Assembly: GCA_947567585.1 (NCBI GenBank)
Contig: CANONE010000004.1
Coordinates: 1-35,964 of the forward strand
Direction of reading: 5' to 3'
Length of the DNA: 35,964 bases
Origin: an uncultured Clostridia bacterium
Lineage (GTDB): Bacteria; Bacillota; Clostridia; Oscillospirales; Acutalibacteraceae
Below, in pieces: positions 15,444-23,167 of this stretch (its first letter is position 1; every line of letters starts with the position of its first letter). Made by a program: the position numbers and the translations under genes. The notes under the pieces were generated by a model that saw only the letters and a list, made by a program, of their open reading frames with translations, did no database searches and had not been told where the DNA came from.

Positions 15444-16322
15444 TCAAGCGTCACGCTTGTCACGTTGCCGGAAGGTTTCCATGACGCGGGAGAGCTCGGG
15501 GAGGTGGACTTCGAACTTAGGGCCAAAGCGGATATCGGGGCTGTAGCGGCGGGTGGTTTCAATGACCTTGTGGGTGAATTCCACCGCGACCCTACAGGCG
15601 CAGCCCAGAGACATGCCGTTAAGCAGGCCGCCCAGCAGAATGGAGGAGAAGAGGTCGCCGGTGCCGTGGTACGAGCCGGGGATCTCCTCTTTCATCCAGA
15701 ATTCCGGCTGGCCGGGGCCCTGGGTGTCCAGGCAGGCGGCCCCCAGCTTGCCGTTCATCCGCACGCCGGTGAGCACCGCCATTTTGGGCCCCAGCTGGCA
15801 AAGCGCCTCCAGCATCTTTGCTACTTGGGCCGGTTCCAGCTCCCCGTCCAGATAGGGCGCGCCCAGGAGAAAACTGGCCTCTGTCATGTTGGGGGCAATG
15901 ACGTCCGCCCCCCGGCAAAGGCGGGCCATACCCGCCGCCAGCTCTTCCGTGATGGTGGTGTAAAGCTTCCCCCCGTCTCCCAGCACAGGGTCCACAAAGA
16001 CCAGGGTATCCTCCCGGGCCAGCATTCTAAAAATAGCCGCCACTATGTCCGCCTGCTCCGCCGAACCCAAAAAGCCGCTGTACAGAGCGGAAAACCCCGC
16101 TCCCACTGATTTCCAGTGTTCCGCGATAGGCAAAAGATCCCCTGTCAAATCCCGAAATGTGTACCCGGTGAATCCCCCGGTATGGGTGGACAGCACCGCC
16201 GTGGGCATTGCCGCCGTCTCCACCCCGCAGGCGGACAGTACCGGCAGCGCCACCGTCAGCGAACACTTCCCCACCCCCGACAAATCATGTATCGCCGCGC
16301 AGCTCATCTCTCTATATGGCAT
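15444..16322 (-). CDS. Pyridoxal/pyridoxamine kinase-like PfkB-superfamily protein
   Basis: A 292-residue ribokinase-superfamily kinase that most resembles PdxY/PdxK, phosphorylating pyridoxal to PLP. Family features in order: HDLSGVGKCSL near residue 12, PTAVLSTHTGGF near 42, SGFLGS near 82, VFVDPVLGDGGK near 108, APNMTEASFLLG near 140 and the ATP/anion-hole motif GSYHGTGDLFSSILLG near 215 with the catalytic Asp in GTGD. GTGD is typical of PdxY rather than the GAGD of many sugar kinases. ATG 16322 has GGAGG six bases ahead. Flanked by two homologous intergenic repeats. PLP would serve alr and the cysteine desulfurase here. Confidence 0.87.
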   Translation of the reverse strand: MPYREMSCAAIHDLSGVGKCSLTVALPVLSACGVETAAMPTAVLSTHTGGFTGYTFRDLTGDLLPIAEHWKSVGAGFSALYSGFLGSAEQADIVAAIFRMLAREDTLVFVDPVLGDGGKLYTTITEELAAGMARLCRGADVIAPNMTEASFLLGAPYLDGELEPAQVAKMLEALCQLGPKMAVLTGVRMNGKLGAACLDTQGPGQPEFWMKEEIPGSYHGTGDLFSSILLGGLLNGMSLGCACRVAVEFTHKVIETTRRYSPDIRFGPKFEVHLPELSRVMETFRQRDKRDA

Positions 16323-16342
16323 GGTTACTCCTCCTAAGGCCA

Positions 16343-16384
16343 TAGGGCTCTGCCCTACAACCCGCCACCTTTTGAAAAAGGTGG
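16343..16384 (-). repeat. Two-hairpin leader repeat, copy B (upstream of the pyridoxal kinase gene)
   Basis: Minus orientation: hairpin I arms CCACCTTT/AAAGGTGG (16365-16384), linker cgggttg, hairpin II tagggcagagcccta (16343-16357), then GGCCTTAGGAGG, so the repeat runs straight into the Shine-Dalgarno. The longer homologous stretch is 16323-16611. Confidence 0.8.
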
Positions 16385-16601
16385 ACGAAAACTTTTACTC
16401 CGAATTTTGTCGATTTTGTACTGTTGGCTGCTGTCTCCAAGCCGAGAGCCACAGCTATCAAGAACTCCTAGGGCTCTGCTTCCACCCAACTGCCAGTTGG
16501 AGAAAGCCCCGGTAGCCGCCAACGGACCGCGCCCAGACAGCTAGCAGGTTCCCCGCCTGCGAGGGCGCCGCTTTGCCCGATCCCGCGAGGTGGGTCCAGC
16601 G

Positions 16602-19136
16602 TCACGCTGGGCGCGGCCGCATAAATTTGCGCAAAAGGCGGGTAAGCTCCCGGACGTCGATGGGTTTGGCGGAGTGGGCGTTCATGCCGCAGTCCAGGCA
16701 TTTTTGGACGTCTTCCATAAAGGCGTCGGCGCTCATGGCAATGATGGGGATCTCCTTGGCGTCCGGCCTGTCCATGGCGCGAATAGCCGTTGCGGCCTCA
16801 TAGCCGGTCATTTCGGGCATACGCAGGTCCATGATGATAGCGTCGTAGTGCCAGGGCTCTGCGGCGGTGAAACGCTCTGTGCAGATCCGCCCGTTTTCCG
16901 CCCGGGTAACCTCCAGGCCCTGGTCGGAAAGCAGCTCGTTGGCAATTTCCCAGTTCAGGTCGTTGTCCTCCGCCAGCAGCACCCGGCGGCCGGCAAGGTC
17001 TCCCTCATCCTGAAAGGCTTCCGGCGCCTGGGCCTTGGCCTCGTTCTTGTATTTCTTCAGGCCGTAATATAGGGTGGACTTAAACAGGGGCTTTGCAATC
17101 AGCCCATTGACCTGGGCCGTCTTGGCTGCGGCGGCAATCTCGTCCCAATCGTAGGCGGAGGTCAAAAGGATGCACACCTCTTCCCCGCAGTGCTTGCGCA
17201 GCTCTCCGGCTGTGGTGATTCCATCCGCGCCGGGCAGCTGCCAGTCAATGAGAATGATCTCATAGCCTTGGCCTCCCGCCTTACGCTCCTTGGCCATTGC
17301 GACGGCGGTGTCCGGGTCCATGGCCCAGTCGGCCCGAATGCCCAATGCTTTTAAGGTGGCTACCACGCTTTCGCAGAGGTTCTCGTCGTCGTCCACCACC
17401 AGCATTCTCCAGTCCGGCAAAAACATATCCGCCTCCTGCACGGCGGCCTTTTCCATATCCAGCGCCACATGGACCTCCGTGCCCTTGCCCACCTGGCTTT
17501 CAATATCAATGGTCCCCCCCATGCTGTCCACAATGTGCTTGACAATGGCCATGCCCACGCCGGCCCCGGCGGTTTTCTGCACCCGGCTGTGGTCCTCCCG
17601 GGCAAAGGAATCGAATATCTTTTTCTTAAACTCCTCCGTCATGCCGATGCCGTTGTCCTTTACCCGCAGGTGGGAGCGGATATAGCCGAAGCCTTTGGGC
17701 GAGGGCTCCTCATACACCGCCACCTGGATGTCCCCCTCCTCCGGGGTAAACTTGATGGCGTTGGACAGCAGGTTCAGAAAAATCTGATTCAGCCGCACGC
17801 TGTCACAGCAGACGTTTTCCACAAAGATGTCTCGGACATACACGTTGAAATGCTGCCGTTTAGCTTGGATTTCCTGCTGGACCACGGCCACGATGCCGTT
17901 CATCACCTCTTGCAGAGAGACCTGCTCCACATTGAGCTTCATGGCGCCGTCGTCGATTTTGGACATATCCAGGATATCGTTGATAAGCCCCAGAAGGTGC
18001 CGGCTGGAAAGAGAGATTTTCTTTAGGCAGTTCTGCACCTGCTGGGCGTTCTCTATATTGGCGGTAGCCACGGCCGTCATGCCCACAATGCCGTTCATGG
18101 GGGTGCGGATATCGTGGCTCATATTGGAGAGGAACTCCGTTTTGGCCCGGTTGGCCCGCTCTGCGGCAATCCGGGCGTTGTCCAGGTCCCGCATCTGCCG
18201 CCGGGTCTGCCGGATGTAGGCGGCGAATACCAGCAAAAGCGCCGCTAAGATTACCGCGCAGCCTCCCAGGGAGTTTCGAATCCAGGCCCCGCAGAGACTG
18301 TCAATGCTGTCGTTTAAAGCCCCATAGGGAGTGGAAAGCAGCAGGTACCACTCGGAGTAGGGCAGGCGCGTACAGTAGATATGGCGGCTGATGCCGTCCA
18401 CCACGGCCTGGGCGGCGTAGTCCTCCCCCGCCTCCATGGAAGCCCGCAGGTCGGCGGCGTACTCGTCCGGCTCCTTCTCTCCTACATACCCCGCCCGGAT
18501 GCGGTCGAAATAGTTGTCCTCCTTAATGTCCAGGTTCCCCCGGGCCACAAAGGTGCCGTCCCGCCGGATGATGGAATAGAAGTCCAGGGCCCCGGTTTCC
18601 AGCTCATACGCCAGAGAGTCCCGGATATAGGTGGCCGGAATCCCCGCTACCAGAGCCGTGCTGGTAACTTCTCCAGTCCTGTAGACCATAGGCGAGGCCA
18701 GCAGCACCACGTCCTCGCCCAGATGGTCGGTGCCTACGGCAATCCGCTGCTCCTTGGCCTCCATGGACCGCCGGAAGGAGGGGGCGTCCGTAGCCCGGAC
18801 CGCTCCGCCGTACAGCGGGTAAAAGCTCCCGTCCTGGGTGTAAAGGGAGAGATAGGGAAAATCCCGGGCCTTGGCGGCCTCGATCAAATCTTCCGGCTTT
18901 GCGCCGGCGCCGCCCTGGGCCAAAGCCTTCACCTGGCTCAGGCGCAGCTCCATGGTAGAGCCTAAATGCATGGCCGTCTGCCGGCTGAGGCCGGACATAT
19001 AGCTTTCTCCAATGCTCCGGATAGCGGCGGCCCCCTGAGAATTCATCCGCAGAGTAACGCCGGAGAAGACCACCACGCACAGCGCGGCCACCCCCAGCAG
19101 ACTTCCTATCAGTACCCGCAGCGGCTTCTCTTTCAT
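16602..19136 (-). CDS. Hybrid sensor histidine kinase with Cache-like sensor and two receiver domains
   Basis: An 844-residue membrane sensor. TM1 (8-29), an extracellular domain of about 255 residues with dCache-like features (FPYLSLYTQDGSFYPLYGG near 93, WYLLLSTPYG near 263) and TM2 (289-308) precede a coiled segment. The HisKA domain contains SNMSHDIRTPMN (phospho-acceptor His341). The ATPase has the N box (NLLSNAIKF, 455-463), DNGIGM (494-499) and GAGVGMAI (524-531). Two receivers follow with phospho-acceptors Asp631 (ILIDWQLPG) and Asp770 (IIMDLRMPE). There is no HPt domain and no partner regulator adjacent. I chose ATG 19136 (MKEKPLRV), right before TM1 with AGGGGGG upstream. The sensed ligand is unknown. 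Confidence 0.92.
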   Translation of the reverse strand: MKEKPLRVLIGSLLGVAALCVVVFSGVTLRMNSQGAAAIRSIGESYMSGLSRQTAMHLGSTMELRLSQVKALAQGGAGAKPEDLIEAAKARDFPYLSLYTQDGSFYPLYGGAVRATDAPSFRRSMEAKEQRIAVGTDHLGEDVVLLASPMVYRTGEVTSTALVAGIPATYIRDSLAYELETGALDFYSIIRRDGTFVARGNLDIKEDNYFDRIRAGYVGEKEPDEYAADLRASMEAGEDYAAQAVVDGISRHIYCTRLPYSEWYLLLSTPYGALNDSIDSLCGAWIRNSLGGCAVILAALLLVFAAYIRQTRRQMRDLDNARIAAERANRAKTEFLSNMSHDIRTPMNGIVGMTAVATANIENAQQVQNCLKKISLSSRHLLGLINDILDMSKIDDGAMKLNVEQVSLQEVMNGIVAVVQQEIQAKRQHFNVYVRDIFVENVCCDSVRLNQIFLNLLSNAIKFTPEEGDIQVAVYEEPSPKGFGYIRSHLRVKDNGIGMTEEFKKKIFDSFAREDHSRVQKTAGAGVGMAIVKHIVDSMGGTIDIESQVGKGTEVHVALDMEKAAVQEADMFLPDWRMLVVDDDENLCESVVATLKALGIRADWAMDPDTAVAMAKERKAGGQGYEIILIDWQLPGADGITTAGELRKHCGEEVCILLTSAYDWDEIAAAAKTAQVNGLIAKPLFKSTLYYGLKKYKNEAKAQAPEAFQDEGDLAGRRVLLAEDNDLNWEIANELLSDQGLEVTRAENGRICTERFTAAEPWHYDAIIMDLRMPEMTGYEAATAIRAMDRPDAKEIPIIAMSADAFMEDVQKCLDCGMNAHSAKPIDVRELTRLLRKFMRPRPA

Positions 19137-19178
19137 TCCGCGCCCCCCTAAACCAGAAATTTTTAGAAAACTCTCTCT

Positions 19179-19208
19179 ATTATAGTTTTGAGAGTGGGTT
19201 TCTGTCAA
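19179..19208 (-). promoter_or_regulatory. Histidine kinase promoter
   Basis: Minus strand TTGACA (19203-19208), 18-base spacer, TATAAT (19179-19184): a near-consensus promoter 43 bases before the start. An inverted repeat ACTCTC/GAGAGT (19190-19195, 19170-19175) straddles the -10 box. A second one, TATGGGGAA/TTCCCCATA (19214-19222, 19234-19242), lies between this promoter and the ABC-F stop codon. Confidence 0.85.
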
Positions 19209-19250
19209 TATACTATGGGGAAATCTTTTCCCGTTCCCCATACGCCGGGT

Positions 19251-20795
19251 TCAAAGCTCCCCGCCGCCTTCCTCCAGCCCCTTGCTGGTAAGGGTATAAA
19301 CCTTGCCTCCCGCCTCCTTTATGAACTTCCTGTCGTGAGACACGCTGATGACGCAGCCCCCGAAATTCTGAAGGATCTCCCGGATCACCGGGCCGGAAAG
19401 GGGGCTGAAATTCCGGGTGGGCTCGTCCAGGATCAGGACGTTGTTTTTGTCAAGGATCATCTTTAAAAAGAAAAGCTTGGCCTTTTGGCCCCCGGAAAGC
19501 TGGGCGATGCTGTGTCCGCATTCCTCGGGGGTATATTTCATGCTGCCAAGGTAGGTCTTCGCCTGGGTCAGCAGCCGCTTTTCCCCGGAGTCCGCTAAAA
19601 ATTCCACCGGCGTCAGGCTCTGGTCAATGGTTTCCGCGTAGTCCTGGGGCATATAGGCGGCCTTGATGTCCCTGCGGGGCAGCAGTTCCCCGGCGATGCG
19701 CCGCAGCAAGGTGGTCTTTCCCGCGCCGTTTTTGCCCGTGAGGCAGACATGCTGGGGCCCGCGCAGGCAGAGCCGGATATTTTCCGCCAGAAGGGTTCCG
19801 TCCGGGGCGGTGAGCCGGGGCAGGTTCAGGTCCAAAACGGGCTTGCCCATGGGCAGGCTCAGCTCTTGGTCAAAGCCCGCCAGAATGGCCTCTTCCGTGT
19901 CCGGAAACTCCGTCATGTCCCCCCGCTCCCGCAGGAAACGGTGTTCCATGCTTTTTACCGACTTCATTTTCTTTTTCAGCAGCCGCCCGCCCCCTGGGTT
20001 CGCCCGGGAGATGGTATCCAGCTCGTGCTGGACCCGCTGCTCAATCCGCCGCAGCTTTTCCTGGCGCTTGCGGTCCTCGTCCCGCTCCTTTTTGGCGTTC
20101 TGGGCCTGCTTTTGAAAGCTTTGCAGCCGCTCCTGCACATATTGCCGGTAGCCCACCCGGGCCAGGGTCCACCGGGGCAGAGTTTTCCGGCGCAGCTGCT
20201 CCAGGTGCAGAACGCAGTTGGCGGCGTTTTCCAGCAGCAGCTCGTCGTGGGAAATGAAGACCACGGGCTTTGGACAATTCCGAATAAAATCCTCCAGCCA
20301 TTCCAGGGTCTCTACATCCAGGTCGTTGCTGGGCTCGTCCAGGAGGAAGATGTCCGGCCGGGCTAAAGACAGCAAAGCCATGCGCAGCTTCACCTTCTCC
20401 CCGCCGGAAAGCGTGCCCACCGGGCGGTCCGTATAAAAGAGCTCCGTGGAAAGCCCCAGCTGTGCCGCCGCGCTGGAAAGCTCCTTGGGGGCACTCTCTA
20501 AAAAGGCCGGATGCCGGCAGCAGAATTCATAGCCGGAAAGCCCTCCCTCTTCGGGCTCCACCTCTTGGGAGAGATACCCCAGAAGCATGCCGTCCTTTTG
20601 GATGGAGCCGGACCATTCCGCGTATCCCTCTACCAGGTTTTGGTCGTACAAAAGCTTCAGCAGGGTGGACTTCCCGTCCCCCTCTTCGCCGATTACCGCC
20701 AGCTTGTCGCCGGGGTTTAAAGAAAGAGTAAGGCCCTCCACCAAGGTTCGCAGGTCCTTTCTCATGGTAATCGTAAGTTCTTTTATTTGCAGCAA
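19251..20795 (-). CDS. ABC-F family ATPase
   Basis: A 514-residue soluble protein with two ABC domains and no membrane segment, as in ABC-F proteins that bind the ribosomal E site. First domain: Walker A GEEGDGKST (36-44), signature LSGGE (129-133), Walker B IFLLDEPSNDLD (149-160). A charged interdomain linker spans about 200-310. Second domain: Walker A GKNGAGKT (354-361), signature LSGGQ (433-437), Walker B VLILDEPTRNFSPLSGP (453-469). The start is TTG 20795 with GGGAGG seven bases ahead; an ATG nearby is out of frame. Members are translation factors or antibiotic resistance (ribosome protection) proteins. The adjacent MATE gene with an attenuator hints at drug response, which is inference. 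Confidence 0.88.
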   Translation of the reverse strand: MLQIKELTITMRKDLRTLVEGLTLSLNPGDKLAVIGEEGDGKSTLLKLLYDQNLVEGYAEWSGSIQKDGMLLGYLSQEVEPEEGGLSGYEFCCRHPAFLESAPKELSSAAAQLGLSTELFYTDRPVGTLSGGEKVKLRMALLSLARPDIFLLDEPSNDLDVETLEWLEDFIRNCPKPVVFISHDELLLENAANCVLHLEQLRRKTLPRWTLARVGYRQYVQERLQSFQKQAQNAKKERDEDRKRQEKLRRIEQRVQHELDTISRANPGGGRLLKKKMKSVKSMEHRFLRERGDMTEFPDTEEAILAGFDQELSLPMGKPVLDLNLPRLTAPDGTLLAENIRLCLRGPQHVCLTGKNGAGKTTLLRRIAGELLPRRDIKAAYMPQDYAETIDQSLTPVEFLADSGEKRLLTQAKTYLGSMKYTPEECGHSIAQLSGGQKAKLFFLKMILDKNNVLILDEPTRNFSPLSGPVIREILQNFGGCVISVSHDRKFIKEAGGKVYTLTSKGLEEGGGEL

Positions 20796-21092
20796 TGCGC
20801 ATACCTCCCATCCGCCGGACAGGCTGTACGCGCACCTCGACTAGACCGCAAAAAGCGGCGGCTATAATAAAGGAAAACAAAAAGACGCGTATAAGCCCAT
20901 GAACCGGCAAAAACAGCCTTTGGGAAAACCCCAAACGCCAACCTCTTTCGCCTGTTTCAGCGGAAACCTGGGCCCCGGCCCATATGTTTCCCATGAGCTT
21001 AATCTAGCATCTTTTCACCTCGCTGTTCATTTCCCTCCTATCATACGGCAGAAGCGGGGAAATGTCAAGGGCTTTTTTTAAGGCTTGCAAAA

Positions 21093-22133
21093 TCACAAGA
21101 GCCCGGGGCTCCGCCGGTTCCCGGTAAGCCGCAGCTCCCGCCGGTATACCCGGCGGTACGAACCCGCCAGCAGCAGGCCCAGCAGCCCCCTGCCAAAAAC
21201 CAGCATGACGGCGGCCACCACCGCCCAACCGGCCAACGCCAGCCGCACGCTGCACCGCAGCCCGGCCTTGATTCTGTCCAGGCGGCCCGCGCCGTAATTC
21301 TGGGCGCAGAAATTGGCAAAGGCCCCTTCCAGCCCGTCGCCCGGCAAATTGATCAGCCCGAAATACCTCTCCACAGCCGTCATTCCGGCCACAAACAGTT
21401 TGCCGTAGCCGTTTATGGCCGACTGCACAAACAGCCCGCCCAGAGAGATCACCCCGTTGCGAAAGGCCAAAGGCCCGCCCAGGGCCAAGAGCCTGCCCAG
21501 CAAAGCGGCGGACAGGGTGAAATCCACCGGCCTTAGCTGGGGAATCCGCCGAAGCCCTGCAAGGCAGTACAGCAGGCACCCCAGCTGGGCTGCCACGGTA
21601 GCCAAAGCCGCCCCGGCCACGCCCCAGCGAAAGACGCCTACAAAGAGGACGTCCAGCCCGATGTTCAGCACGCAGGACGCGATATTCCCGAAAACCGGGT
21701 CCCGGCTGTTGCCCAGAGACTGCAGCAGGGTGCAGGCCAGCCGGTTGCACACCGTTACGATGATTCCGCAGAACAGAACCCGCAGATAGGCCGCCGCCCC
21801 CGGGCGGATGTCCAGGGGCGTGGCGGCTAAAGCCAGCGCCGGGTCAATGGACAGCAGCTCCAGCGCCGTCAGCGCCCCGCCGGTTCCCACGGCCAGCACA
21901 ATGGAGGAGCCTACAGCCTGCCGCAGCCGGGGCCACTGCTTTTTTCCGAACAGCTGGGCAAACAGAATGCCGAAGCCCTGGGTCAGCCCCAAAATGATAT
22001 CCACCGCCAGCCAGCTGAGGAACCCCGCCGCGGTGTACAAGAGCTGGCACAGGCTGCCCAGCATCAGCGGCAAAGCAAAACGAACCAGCAGGGGCAGGGG
22101 ACGCCCCTGGGTCATATCGGTTACTTTTTTCAT
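21093..22133 (-). CDS. Shortened MATE-family efflux transporter, likely decayed
   Basis: A 346-residue protein clearly of the MATE (DinF/NorM) family: MTQGRPLPLLVRFALPLMLG at the N-terminus, QLLYT, LTQGFGILFAQLFG and LLQSLGNSRDP in the middle. Family members have about 440-460 residues. Here the stretch between QLLYT and FLSWLAVDII, which usually holds about 20 residues (the end of helix 1 to helix 2), is missing in frame. The protein also stops after GLLGLLLAGSYRRVYRR..., losing about 100 residues (helices 10-12). No continuation is visible in another frame before 21004. It is preceded by a leader ORF and attenuator. I suspect a non-functional remnant or a reduced transporter. ATG 22133 has AGAGG upstream. 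Confidence 0.8.
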   Translation of the reverse strand: MKKVTDMTQGRPLPLLVRFALPLMLGSLCQLLYTAAGFLSWLAVDIILGLTQGFGILFAQLFGKKQWPRLRQAVGSSIVLAVGTGGALTALELLSIDPALALAATPLDIRPGAAAYLRVLFCGIIVTVCNRLACTLLQSLGNSRDPVFGNIASCVLNIGLDVLFVGVFRWGVAGAALATVAAQLGCLLYCLAGLRRIPQLRPVDFTLSAALLGRLLALGGPLAFRNGVISLGGLFVQSAINGYGKLFVAGMTAVERYFGLINLPGDGLEGAFANFCAQNYGAGRLDRIKAGLRCSVRLALAGWAVVAAVMLVFGRGLLGLLLAGSYRRVYRRELRLTGNRRSPGLL

Positions 22134-22174
22134 ATGTCATGCCTCTTTCCCAATTTTTTACAGATAACACAAGG

Positions 22175-22265
22175 AAAAAGGCCCGAGAAGGACGCCGCGC
22201 AAAATCCAGCCGGGTAAACCGGCGTTTTCCGGTCCGCCTCCCGCTTTAGGCCGCCTTCTCAGGCC
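22175..22265 (-). terminator. Attenuator-type terminator between leader ORF and MATE gene
   Basis: Minus strand: arm GGCCTGAGAAGG (22254-22265) pairs with CCTTCTCGGGCC (22180-22191) over 12 pairs (one U-G), followed by TTTTT (22175-22179). The 62-base loop contains an inner hairpin (accgg/ccggt). The leader ORF's TGA lies inside the first arm, so a ribosome there would prevent the stem. Confidence 0.65.
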
Positions 22266-22333
22266 CTAGGGGAGGCGTTTACACCGGGCCGCCGTATGGC
22301 CGCGCGTATACTTCCTCTTTTTGTATTTGTCAT
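22259..22333 (-). CDS. 24-residue leader peptide upstream of the MATE gene
   Basis: ATG 22333 follows a strong GGAGGG site (22339-22344) and begins MTNTKRGSIR, ending GVNASPRA with TGA at 22259-22261. The peptide is very basic (six Arg, one Lys) and has no membrane segment. It lies between a good promoter and a terminator whose 5' arm covers its stop codon. This is the arrangement of regulatory leader peptides ahead of resistance genes. I see no alternative function. Confidence 0.55.
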   Translation of the reverse strand: MTNTKRGSIRAAIRRPGVNASPRA

Positions 22334-22391
22334 GGATACCCTCCAGAATCGATTGCAAATGATAAAAGGCAGGTTTAAAAGCCGCGCCGCC

Positions 22392-22420
22392 AGTATAGCA
22401 TAAACCCGGACAAAAGGCAA
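22392..22420 (-). promoter_or_regulatory. Promoter of the leader ORF-MATE unit
   Basis: Minus strand TTGCCT (22415-22420), 17-base spacer, TATACT (22392-22397). Transcription would begin near 22385, about 50 bases before the leader ORF. Confidence 0.7.
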
Positions 22421-22456
22421 GCGCCCCATGGCATGGACTTTCATAAGGCGGGGCTT

Positions 22457-23167
22457 TTACTCCTTGGGCAATTTGTAGGCCAGGAGCATCTCTTTGTCCC
22501 TGGCCGGCGCCCGGTAGGATTCCCGAATCTTTTGAATGGCCTTGTTTTGGGTAAAGGCCGGAAGAGAGCGCTTTTCCAGCAGCTCCAGCGTCTGCCGGGG
22601 AAATTTCACATAGCATACCGACACGGCCCAGGCCGCCGCCATGCGGACGTAATACGCCTCCTGCCTCATGGACTCCAATAGGAGAAGCCCCTCTTCTATG
22701 TATGGAGCCTCCACATAACGCCCTAAAAACATCACGGCGGCAAACCGGGCGAAGAACGTCCGCTCATCTGTAAAAAGAGGGCGCAGGAAGGCCCACATCC
22801 GGTCCTTTTCCTCCCGGCCTTTGAGCTTAAAGCCGCCGCAGAAGGTATCGCATACGGCCCAGTTATCCACCAGGGGGAGAAAACCCTCTACTAAGGGCAG
22901 GCGCTCTTCAATGGGGAGCCTCATCCCCGCTATGACCATGCCTCGCAGCATAATTTCCTCATAGGAGCCAGGCTGGGACGCAACCAGAAACCCCATGGGG
23001 TCCTTCTTTATGACAAGGCGGGAAATCCGGCGGATTTCCGGCACCCGCACCCCATAAGCGGTGGCTGTGCCGGGGATCAGGCTCTCGTTAAAGGCTTTGT
23101 ATTTCCCGTCGCTTAAAGCGGCGAACTCTTCTAAAATAGCCGCGTACTCCTCTTGGGAAAAGCTCAT
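22457..23167 (-). CDS. AlkD-like DNA alkylation repair protein
   Basis: A 236-residue all-helical HEAT-like repeat protein of the AlkD family, DNA glycosylases that remove bulky or positively charged alkylated bases. Landmarks are YGVRVPEIRRISR near residue 38, YEEIMLRGMVIAGM near 69, DNWAVCDTFC near 101, AAAWAVSVCYVKFP near 177 and FTQNKAIQKIRESYR near 205. The Trp/Asp of DNWAVCD lies in the putative base-binding cleft. Its ATG overlaps the stop of the glycosyltransferase gene by four bases (ATGA), so it is translated with that gene, an odd pairing of functions. Confidence 0.85.
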   Translation of the reverse strand: MSFSQEEYAAILEEFAALSDGKYKAFNESLIPGTATAYGVRVPEIRRISRLVIKKDPMGFLVASQPGSYEEIMLRGMVIAGMRLPIEERLPLVEGFLPLVDNWAVCDTFCGGFKLKGREEKDRMWAFLRPLFTDERTFFARFAAVMFLGRYVEAPYIEEGLLLLESMRQEAYYVRMAAAWAVSVCYVKFPRQTLELLEKRSLPAFTQNKAIQKIRESYRAPARDKEMLLAYKLPKE

